Positions 13,498-19,467 of a stretch of DNA of 19,467 bases are shown here, in pieces (the first letter of the stretch is position 1; each line of letters begins with the position of its first letter). Origin of the DNA: CAZXNF01 sp050741255 (lineage in GTDB: Bacteria; Pseudomonadota; Gammaproteobacteria; Burkholderiales; SG8-41); NCBI GenBank assembly GCA_050741255.1, contig JBOIEQ010000076.1, forward strand, positions 1-19,467, given 5' to 3'. The notes beneath the pieces were generated by a model. It was not told the DNA's origin. It searched no databases and saw nothing but the letters and a program-made list of their open reading frames with translations. The position numbers and the translations under genes were made by a program.

Positions 13498-14817
13498 ATG
13501 GCGGGACCGGCGTATCTGGATTTGCCCGCAGCGACCCACGCCGAGGGCGTGCTGCGCCTGCCGGGTTCCAAGAGCCTTTCCAACCGCACGCTGCTGATCG
13601 CCGCCCTCGCGGAGGGTGTTACCGAGGTGCGAGACCTGCTCGAGTCGGACGACACGGATCGCATGCTCGAGGCGCTGGTGAAACTTGGCGTGCCGCTCGA
13701 GCGCCATGGCGGTAACGATGACTATCGGGTCGAGGGACTTGCAGGCGCGTTCCCGGTCAAGCGCGCCGACCTGTTCCTGGGCAACGCCGGCACGGCGGTG
13801 CGCCCGCTCACCGCAGCCCTCGCGCTGAGCCAAGGGGAATACCGCCTCTCCGGCGTGCCGCGCATGCATGAACGGCCGATCGGCGATCTGGTGGATGCGC
13901 TGCGTGAGGCCGGCGCCGTCATCGATTACGAAGGCGCGGCTGGTTTCCCTCCGCTTGCGATCAGGCCGGGCGCCACACGCCTTGGTGCGCACGTGAGTGT
14001 AAAAGGCAATGTTTCCAGCCAGTACCTGACTGCGCTGCTGCTCGCGCTACCCCTGCTGGCGCGGCGCGCGGGCGCGGCGGCGGAAGTGGAAGTGGTCGGC
14101 GAACTGATTTCCAAACCCTACATTGAGATCACGCTCGCGGCGATGGCGCAGTTCGGCGTCGCGGTCGAGCGCGAGGGCTGGTCGCGTTTTCGCGTGCCCG
14201 CCGGCACCTGGTATCGCAGCCCCGGCACGGTGTTCGTCGAGGGCGATGCGTCCTCGGCGTCGTACTTTCTCGCCGCGGGTGCCATCGGCGGCGGGCCGGT
14301 GCGGGTGGAAGGCGTGGGCCGCGCGAGCGTGCAGGGCGACGTGCAGTTCGCCGATGCCCTGCAGTCGCTGGGCGCCCGGGTCGCCATGGGCGAGAACTGG
14401 ATCGAGGCCTGCGCCCCTGAAGCCGGGCGCCTGCGCGCGTTCGACCTCGATCTCAACCTGATTCCGGATGCGGCGATGACGCTTGCGATCTGCGCGCTGT
14501 TCGCCGACGGGCCGTGCCGGCTGCGCAACATTGCCAGCTGGCGCGTGAAGGAAACCGATCGTATCGCGGCGATGACGAGCGAACTGCGCAAGGTCGGCGC
14601 CACGGTGGAAGAGGGGGCGGATTTCCTGGCGGTGACGCCGCCCGTGGCCGGCCTGACACCGCATGCGGCGATCGACACCTACGACGACCACCGCATGGCC
14701 ATGTGCTTCGCGCTCGTCACGCTGGGCGGCGTGCCGGTGCGCATCAACGATCCGGCCTGCGTCAACAAGACCTTTCCCGACTTCTTTCAGCGCTACGCGC
14801 AGGTCGTCCGCGCATGA
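13498..14817 (+). CDS. aroA: 3-phosphoshikimate 1-carboxyvinyltransferase (EPSP synthase)
   Basis: AroA joins phosphoenolpyruvate to shikimate-3-phosphate, the sixth step of the shikimate pathway. The 439-residue protein has LPGSKSLSNR with K25, the class I motif LGNAGTAVRPL (94-104, P103), KGNVSSQYLTALLLALP, the catalytic aspartate region NLIPDAAMT, KETDRI and DTYDDHRMAM. NAGTA with a following proline marks a class I enzyme, the group usually inhibited by glyphosate. It lies 8 nt after tyrA and its stop overlaps the cmk start (ATGA), so translation is probably coupled. The product feeds chorismate to the PheA and TyrA enzymes coded just upstream. Confidence 0.98.
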   Translation: MAGPAYLDLPAATHAEGVLRLPGSKSLSNRTLLIAALAEGVTEVRDLLESDDTDRMLEALVKLGVPLERHGGNDDYRVEGLAGAFPVKRADLFLGNAGTAVRPLTAALALSQGEYRLSGVPRMHERPIGDLVDALREAGAVIDYEGAAGFPPLAIRPGATRLGAHVSVKGNVSSQYLTALLLALPLLARRAGAAAEVEVVGELISKPYIEITLAAMAQFGVAVEREGWSRFRVPAGTWYRSPGTVFVEGDASSASYFLAAGAIGGGPVRVEGVGRASVQGDVQFADALQSLGARVAMGENWIEACAPEAGRLRAFDLDLNLIPDAAMTLAICALFADGPCRLRNIASWRVKETDRIAAMTSELRKVGATVEEGADFLAVTPPVAGLTPHAAIDTYDDHRMAMCFALVTLGGVPVRINDPACVNKTFPDFFQRYAQVVRA

Positions 14818-15497
14818 GTTCGGTCGCGGTCCCCGTCATCGCCATCGATGGCCCCTCGGCGTCGGGCAAGGGCACGGTGGCGCAGCGGGTGGCGGCCAGT
14901 GTCGGCTTTCATTACCTGGACAGCGGCGCGCTCTATCGCCTGGTCGCGCTGTCGGCGGAGCGGGCGGGGATACCGTTGACGGACGAGACAGGGCTGGCCA
15001 GGCTGGCCGATGGACTACCGGCTATTTTCCAAGGGGAGAAAATACTCCTTGAAAATAAAGAGGTTACGGACGATATCCGGACCGCAGCCATCGGCGTTGC
15101 GGCCTCTGTCGTGGCCGCCTTGCCTCCCGTCCGGACGGCTTTGCTGGCGCGCCAGCGCGCCTTTCGCCAGCCGCCCGGCCTCGTGGCCGATGGCCGTGAC
15201 ATAGGGTCCGTGATCTTTCCGGACGCCGTGCTCAAGGTCTTTCTGACCGCGAGCCCGGAGGTGCGGGCGGAACGTCGCTATAAGCAGTTGATGGATAAGG
15301 GAATGAATGCTAATCTTGCGGCCCTTTTGCAGGAACTCCGCCAGCGCGATGCCCGGGATGCCGGGCGTGCAGTGGCCCCGCTGCTGAAGGGTGCAGACGC
15401 CGTTGAGCTCGACACAACTTCGCTTTCCGTCGACGCGGTTGTTTCAAAAGTGTTGGCGCAATATCAACGGGTTAGTTCAGATTCTCCCCGTCGCTAA
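14814..15497 (+). CDS. cmk: Cytidylate kinase
   Basis: Cmk phosphorylates CMP and dCMP with ATP, recycling nucleotides from RNA and lipid turnover. The 227-residue protein has the P-loop GPSASGKGT at 13-21, DSGALYR (36-42) for nucleotide binding and ADGRDIGSVIFP (125-136), all standard for bacterial Cmk. RYKQLMDKG and the RDARDAGRAVAPL segment form the lid and C-terminal region. The ATG at 14814 overlaps the aroA stop in ATGA. Within the gene, positions about 15021-15060 are unusually AT-rich for this window and include an imperfect inverted repeat. rpsA follows after a 114-nt gap, an arrangement conserved widely in proteobacteria. Confidence 0.97.
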   Translation: MSSVAVPVIAIDGPSASGKGTVAQRVAASVGFHYLDSGALYRLVALSAERAGIPLTDETGLARLADGLPAIFQGEKILLENKEVTDDIRTAAIGVAASVVAALPPVRTALLARQRAFRQPPGLVADGRDIGSVIFPDAVLKVFLTASPEVRAERRYKQLMDKGMNANLAALLQELRQRDARDAGRAVAPLLKGADAVELDTTSLSVDAVVSKVLAQYQRVSSDSPRR

Positions 15498-15611
15498 GCG
15501 CGTCTTTCACGGCGAACCTGCAGCTTCACCGTTCCACTGGTGCCTTGGGCCCCCCCGGCTGCAAGGCGTGTGCAATCAACCCCGTGCCGGGATGTTCGGC
15601 CGGGAACTTAA

Positions 15612-17366
15612 GTGTCTGATTCCAAAATGATGCCTGCCACCGCTACTGCTACCCCCGCGTCCGCTGCGCCCGTCGAGATGGAAAATTTCGCCGCGCTGTT
15701 CGAAGAAAGTCTGTCGCGCAAGGAAATGCGCATCGGCGAAGTGATTACCGCCGAAGTCGTCCGCGTCGACGCCAATTTCGTGGTCGTCAACGCCGGGCTC
15801 AAGTCCGAGTCCTATATTCCCCTCGAAGAATTCCACAACGACCAGGGCGCCGTCGACGTCAAGCCCGGCGATTTCGTGCAGGTTGCGATCGACGCGCTGG
15901 AAGACGGCCATGGCGAAACGCGCCTCTCGCGCGACAAGGCCAAGCGCCTCGCGGCGTGGCACGAACTTGAAGACGCGCTTGAAAAAGGCACGGTCATCTC
16001 GGGCCTCATCTCCGGCAAGGTCAAGGGCGGCCTCACCGTCATGGTGAACGGCATCCGCGCCTTCCTGCCCGGTTCGCTCGTCGACACGCGGCCGGTGAAG
16101 GACACCACGCCGTATGAAAACAAGAACATGGAATTCAAGGTCATCAAGCTCGACCGCAAAAGGAATAACGTCGTCGTTTCCCGCCGCGCAGTGCTCGAGC
16201 AGAGCCAGGGCGCCGAGCGCCAGGCGCTGCTGGAAAACCTGAAAGAAGGCTCGGTGGTGAAGGGCATCGTCAAGAACATCACCGACTACGGCGCGTTCGT
16301 GGACCTGGGCGGCATCGACGGCCTGCTGCACATCACCGACCTCGCGTGGCGCCGCGTCAAGCATCCGTCCGAAGTGCTGACGGTGGGCGACGAGGTGGAA
16401 GCCAAGATCCTCAAGTTCGATCAGGAGAAGAACCGCGTCTCGCTGGGCATGAAGCAGCTCGGTGAAGATCCGTGGGTGGGCATCGGCCGGCGCTACCCGC
16501 AGGGCACGCGCCTGTTCGGCAAGGTCAGCAATCTCACCGACTACGGCGCGTTCGTGGAAATCGAGGCTGGCATCGAAGGCCTGGTGCACGTCTCGGAGAT
16601 GGACTGGACCAACAAGAACGTGCATCCCTCGAAAGTCTGCCAGGTGGGCGACGAGATCGAGGTCATGGTGCTCGAGATCGACGAGGACCGCCGCCGGATT
16701 TCGCTGGGCATCAAGCAGTGTCGTGCGAACCCGTGGGAAGAGTTCTCCATGAACCACAAGAAGGGCGAAAAAGTGGCGGGCACGATCAAGTCCATCACCG
16801 ATTTCGGCATCTTCATCGGCCTGCCCGGCGGCATCGACGGCCTGGTGCATCTCTCCGACCTGTCCTGGAACGTGGCGGGCGAAGAAGCCGTCAAGAAGTA
16901 CAAAAAGGGCGAGGAGGTCGAGGCGACGGTGCTGTCGATCGACGTGGAGCGCGAACGCGTGTCGCTCGGCATCAAGCAGCTCGAGGGCGACCCGTATTCC
17001 GGCTTCATCGCCACCCACGAGAAAAACTCCATCGTCACCGGCACCGTGAAGGCTATCGATGCCAAGGGCGCGGTGATTGCGATCGGCGGCGACATCGACG
17101 GCTACCTGCGGGCTTCGGAAATTTCGCGCGACCGCGTGGAAGACATCCGCACGCACCTGAAGGAAGGCGATTCGGTCACGGCGATGATCATCAACGTCGA
17201 CCGCAAGAACCGCACGATCAACCTGTCGATCAAGGCCAAGGACCTCTCCGAAGAGGCCGCGGCGATGCAGAAGATCGCCGCCGAGAAGCCCGCCAACGCC
17301 GGCACCACCAACCTGGGCGCATTGCTCAAGGCGAAGCTGGAGCCGTCGGGGAGCGACCAAAAATAA
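15612..17366 (+). CDS. rpsA: 30S ribosomal protein S1
   Basis: S1 binds mRNA leaders and brings them to the 30S subunit. The 584-residue product has six S1 (OB-fold) domains at about 40-106, 124-192, 211-279, 296-368, 383-455 and 470-541; the third and fourth share ITDYGAFV and LTDYGAFV cores. The first two are the more divergent ribosome-binding domains. The start is uncertain: GTG at 15612 gives MSDSKMM, while ATG at 15627 or 15630 would trim five or six residues. None has a strong ribosome site, which fits the family, since S1 commonly controls its own translation through a weak, structured leader. The 114-nt leader (15498-15611) contains possible short hairpins. ihfB follows at once, so both are probably cotranscribed. 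Confidence 0.96.
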   Translation: MSDSKMMPATATATPASAAPVEMENFAALFEESLSRKEMRIGEVITAEVVRVDANFVVVNAGLKSESYIPLEEFHNDQGAVDVKPGDFVQVAIDALEDGHGETRLSRDKAKRLAAWHELEDALEKGTVISGLISGKVKGGLTVMVNGIRAFLPGSLVDTRPVKDTTPYENKNMEFKVIKLDRKRNNVVVSRRAVLEQSQGAERQALLENLKEGSVVKGIVKNITDYGAFVDLGGIDGLLHITDLAWRRVKHPSEVLTVGDEVEAKILKFDQEKNRVSLGMKQLGEDPWVGIGRRYPQGTRLFGKVSNLTDYGAFVEIEAGIEGLVHVSEMDWTNKNVHPSKVCQVGDEIEVMVLEIDEDRRRISLGIKQCRANPWEEFSMNHKKGEKVAGTIKSITDFGIFIGLPGGIDGLVHLSDLSWNVAGEEAVKKYKKGEEVEATVLSIDVERERVSLGIKQLEGDPYSGFIATHEKNSIVTGTVKAIDAKGAVIAIGGDIDGYLRASEISRDRVEDIRTHLKEGDSVTAMIINVDRKNRTINLSIKAKDLSEEAAAMQKIAAEKPANAGTTNLGALLKAKLEPSGSDQK

Positions 17367-17379
17367 CCCGGGGATGGAC

Positions 17380-17703
17380 ATGACCAAGTCAGAGCTGATC
17401 GCGAAGCTGGCCGCGCGCTATCCGCAGCTGGTGGCGAAGGACGCCGAGCTGGCGGTCAAGATGATCCTCGACGCGATGGCGAAAAGCCTCGCGGAGGGCG
17501 AGCGCATCGAGATCCGCGGGTTCGGCAGCTTCGGCCTGAATTACCGTCCGCCGCGGGTGGGCCGCAACCCGAAGTCCGGCGAGAAGGTGCAGGTGCCGGC
17601 CAAGTACGTGCCGCATTTCAAGGCCGGCAAGGAGTTGCGCGAGCGGGTCGATCTGGAAGAGGCGGCTGCCGCCCTCGCGCAGCAACAGCAGCAGCAACAA
17701 TAA
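17380..17703 (+). CDS. ihfB: Integration host factor subunit beta, with C-terminal polyglutamine tail
   Basis: IHF-beta pairs with IHF-alpha to bend DNA sharply at recombination sites, promoters and origins. The 107-residue protein begins MTKSELIAKLA and contains GFGSFGLNYRPPRVGRNPKSG with intercalating proline P64 in the same place as the E. coli subunit, then VPHFKAGKELRERV. I prefer ATG 17380, which matches the family start and has GGGGA upstream; ATG 17374 is possible but leaves no room for a ribosome site. The tail is odd: after the canonical end it continues with an alanine-rich helix and seven glutamines (101-107), coded by mixed CAG and CAA. It follows rpsA by 13 nt and is closed by a terminator. 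Confidence 0.96.
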   Translation: MTKSELIAKLAARYPQLVAKDAELAVKMILDAMAKSLAEGERIEIRGFGSFGLNYRPPRVGRNPKSGEKVQVPAKYVPHFKAGKELRERVDLEEAAAALAQQQQQQQ

Positions 17704-17742
17704 CGCGCACGCGGTCCTGGCATCGGCACCGGTTCAACGGGG

Positions 17743-17777
17743 CGGCATCGTGACATCACGAGCCGTCCTTTTTGTTT
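17743..17777 (+). terminator. Intrinsic terminator after ihfB
   Basis: CGGC, a bulged A, TCGTGA, a CA loop region, TCACGA and GCCG form a stem of about 10 bp, followed by TCCTTTTTGTTT. It lies 40 nt after the ihfB stop and ends the long gyrA-to-ihfB series. lapA must then have its own promoter in 17778-17846, where I see no clear consensus. Confidence 0.7.
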
Positions 17778-17846
17778 CCGCCGCGTCTGCCGGAGCGGGT
17801 GCCGTAGCGCAGAATCAAGCTTGTAGTTAACCTTTAATCGACCCCG

Positions 17847-18173
17847 ATGCGCCTGCTCGCCACGCTCGCCAAAGTCGCGGTTTTCGTCGTGCTGCTGGGC
17901 TTTGCGATCCTCAACACCGATCCGGTGACCCTGCGCACGTACTTTGGCGTCGAATGGCGCGCGCCGCTGGTGGCCGTGCTGTTCGCCTTCTTCGGCGCCG
18001 GCGCGGTGCTGGGCGTGCTGTCCAGCCTGGGGATCATCCTGCGCCAGCGCCGCCGGCTGGCGCGGCTCACACCGGCACCTTCGCCGACGCTGCCGGTGGA
18101 GGCTGCGCCGGCTGTCCAGCCGGTGCTGGCAGCGGAGGCGGCCGTGGACCCGTCTCTGCCGGGGAGACGCTGA
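17847..18173 (+). CDS. lapA: LapA, inner-membrane protein of LPS assembly (DUF1049)
   Basis: LapA is a small inner-membrane partner of LapB. The 108-residue protein has two membrane segments, at about 4-22 (ending VFVVLLGFAIL, followed by the conserved NTDPVTL) and about 40-65 (PLVAVLFAFFGAGAVLGVLSSL, then LRQRRRL). The short cytoplasmic tail after the arginine-rich turn is Pro/Ala-rich and not conserved. The NTDPVTL segment and the glycine-rich second helix match the LapA family. lapB starts directly after its stop codon, as in E. coli. This gene is downstream of an intrinsic terminator, so it probably begins a new unit. Confidence 0.9.
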   Translation: MRLLATLAKVAVFVVLLGFAILNTDPVTLRTYFGVEWRAPLVAVLFAFFGAGAVLGVLSSLGIILRQRRRLARLTPAPSPTLPVEAAPAVQPVLAAEAAVDPSLPGRR

Positions 18174-19349
18174 ATGGAATTCGAGTACTGGTGGCTGCTG
18201 GCCCTCCCGCTGTTTTTCGCCCTCGGCTGGCTTGCGGCGCGTATCGACATCAAGCACTTGCTGACCGAATCGCGGGCGCTGCCCTCGTCGTACTTCCGCG
18301 GGCTCAATTTCCTGCTGAACGAGCAGCCCGACAAGGCGATCGAGGCCTTCATTGAAGTGGTGAAGGTCGATCCGCAGACCATCGAGCTGCACTTCGCGCT
18401 GGGCAGCCTGTTCCGCCGGCGCGGCGAGATCGAGCGGGCGATCCGCATGCACCAGCACCTGGCCGAGCGGCCCGACCTCGACGAGACGCAGCGCCTGAAC
18501 GCCGTGTTCGAGCTGGCGCAGGATTATCTCAAGGCGGGCCTGCTCGACCGCGCCGAGGAGCTGTTCTCGAAACTGAAGGACACGGCGCACGGTGAGTCCG
18601 CGCTCAAGTTTCTGCTCGACATCTACGAGCAGGAGAAGGACTGGCAGAAGGCGATCGACACGGCGCTCGCGCTCGAGCAGACAACCGGCCGTTCGTTCCA
18701 GACGGAGATCGCCAACTTCCACTGCGAACTGGCCGCCGACCACATGATCCACTCGCGTCCGGAAGCGGCGCGCCCGCACCTCGCGCAGGCGCTGGGCCAT
18801 CATCGCAAGTGCGTGCGGGCCCACCTGCTGCTGGGCGACCTCGAAGCCTCGCTCGGCGACGACGTGCAGGCGGTCGAAGCCTGGAAGAAGATCGAGAGCC
18901 AGAACCCGGTCTTCCTCGCGCTGGCCACCGACAAGCTGCTGACCGCCTATCGCCGGCTGGGCAAGCTGGACGAAGGCGTCAACCTGTTGCGCGGCTACCT
19001 GTCCAAATACGGCTCGCTCGACATGCTGAACGTGGTGTTCCAGGGCGTGCTCGAGCGCGAGGGCGCGCAGCCCGCCTACCAGGTGGTGCGCGAAGAACTG
19101 AAGCGCAACCCCACACTGCTGGGCCTGGACAAACTGCTGGAGGCCCAGCTGCTCGATGCCCCGCCGCAGCGGCGGCACGACCTGGAGCTGGTCAAGAACC
19201 TCGTGCACCAGCACACCCGCGGCCTCGCCATGTACAAGTGCGATGCCTGCGGTTTCCGCGCCCGCCAGTTCTATTGGCGCTGCCCGGCGTGCGGGAAATG
19301 GGAGACCTATTCCCCGCGGCGTACGGAAGAGAAAGCTTTGCCGGCGTGA
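18174..19349 (+). CDS. lapB: LapB, TPR and rubredoxin-like regulator of LPS synthesis
   Basis: LapB (YciM) brings LpxC to the protease FtsH and so limits lipopolysaccharide synthesis. The 391-residue protein has one N-terminal membrane helix (about 5-22, WWLLALPLFFALGWLAAR), TPR repeats over about 40-330 facing the cytoplasm, and a C-terminal rubredoxin-type metal site with C356, C359, C371 and C374 (CDACG and CPACG). All parts expected for the family are present and the length is normal (389 in E. coli). The ATG follows the lapA stop with no gap, so translation is coupled. The stop overlaps the GTG of pyrF (GTGA). The order lapA-lapB-pyrF is the same as in E. coli. Confidence 0.97.
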   Translation: MEFEYWWLLALPLFFALGWLAARIDIKHLLTESRALPSSYFRGLNFLLNEQPDKAIEAFIEVVKVDPQTIELHFALGSLFRRRGEIERAIRMHQHLAERPDLDETQRLNAVFELAQDYLKAGLLDRAEELFSKLKDTAHGESALKFLLDIYEQEKDWQKAIDTALALEQTTGRSFQTEIANFHCELAADHMIHSRPEAARPHLAQALGHHRKCVRAHLLLGDLEASLGDDVQAVEAWKKIESQNPVFLALATDKLLTAYRRLGKLDEGVNLLRGYLSKYGSLDMLNVVFQGVLEREGAQPAYQVVREELKRNPTLLGLDKLLEAQLLDAPPQRRHDLELVKNLVHQHTRGLAMYKCDACGFRARQFYWRCPACGKWETYSPRRTEEKALPA

Positions 19350-19467
19350 ACGACCCGCGCATCATTGTTGCGCTGGACTATGCGGATGCCGCGAGCGCCC
19401 TGGCGCTTGCGCGTCGGCTCGATCCGCGCCGCTGCCGCGTGAAGGTGGGCAAGGAGCTGTTCACGGC
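19346..19467 (+). CDS. pyrF: Orotidine 5'-phosphate decarboxylase, N-terminal part (runs off the window)
   Basis: PyrF decarboxylates OMP to UMP, the last step of pyrimidine synthesis. From GTG at 19346 the frame stays open for 40 codons to the edge and begins NDPRIIVALDY, then CRVKVGKELFT. D11 in VALDY binds the ribose and K33 in RVKVGKE corresponds to catalytic K44 of the E. coli enzyme. The start shares GTGA with the lapB stop codon. The DxKxxD active-site motif lies beyond the window. Too short for the usual gene finder but unambiguous. Confidence 0.93.
   Translation, partial: MNDPRIIVALDYADAASALALARRLDPRRCRVKVGKELFT

Noticed and set aside
15576..17387. Minus-strand open frame of 603 codons
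   Set aside because: It mirrors rpsA, whose six S1 domains are unmistakable on the plus strand.
17541..19214. Minus-strand open frame of 557 codons, with a polycysteine run
   Set aside because: It is antisense to ihfB, lapA and lapB; the cysteine run is the reverse reading of the glutamine codons.

Overview
The window is a GC-rich proteobacterial chromosome segment. The gene order (Gph/MupP-like phosphatase, ubiG, mtaD-like, ompA-like on the minus strand; then gyrA, serC, pheA, hisC, tyrA, aroA, cmk, rpsA, ihfB, lapA, lapB, pyrF on the plus strand) is the conserved gyrA-to-rpsA neighbourhood of Beta- and Gammaproteobacteria. The ompA-like gene beside gyrA and the separate tyrA and aroA genes favour a betaproteobacterium; genus cannot be told from the sequence.

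Layout. Positions 1-1015 are the unusual part. On the minus strand lies a tmRNA gene (ssrA, 275-925) whose tag reads ANEDSYALAA. Its T-loop is split by a 288-nt group I intron (292-579) with recognisable P, Q, R and S core elements of the tRNA-intron (IC3, Azoarcus-like) type. Removing it gives a 363-nt tmRNA with a perfect 7-nt T-loop. After the encoded CCA comes a strong intrinsic terminator, and 26 nt further on the same strand begins a LAGLIDADG homing endonuclease gene, cut by the window edge. Positions 1016-3788 hold three minus-strand genes: a HAD phosphatase, ubiG and an MtaD/TRZ-ATZ amidohydrolase. Positions 3895-4665 hold an OmpA-domain protein with Pro/Lys-rich tails on both sides of its domain, then a divergent control region of about 780 nt before gyrA.

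Positions 5445-17703 form a long, tightly packed plus-strand series: gyrA, serC, a serA-type dehydrogenase, pheA, hisC, tyrA, aroA, cmk, rpsA and ihfB. Several junctions overlap by 4-8 nt. The series links DNA supercoiling, serine synthesis, the aromatic amino-acid branch from shikimate to prephenate, CMP recycling, ribosomal protein S1 and a nucleoid protein. An intrinsic terminator follows ihfB. The next group is lapA-lapB, controlling LPS synthesis through LpxC turnover, overlapping pyrF, which runs off the window.

Two intergenic gaps (ubiG/phosphatase and pheA/hisC) carry arrays of heptanucleotide repeats arranged as inverted arms; a third, smaller array lies just upstream of the mature tmRNA. 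They look like a dispersed heptad-repeat family. The main discovery candidate is the intron-split tmRNA with its neighbouring homing endonuclease.
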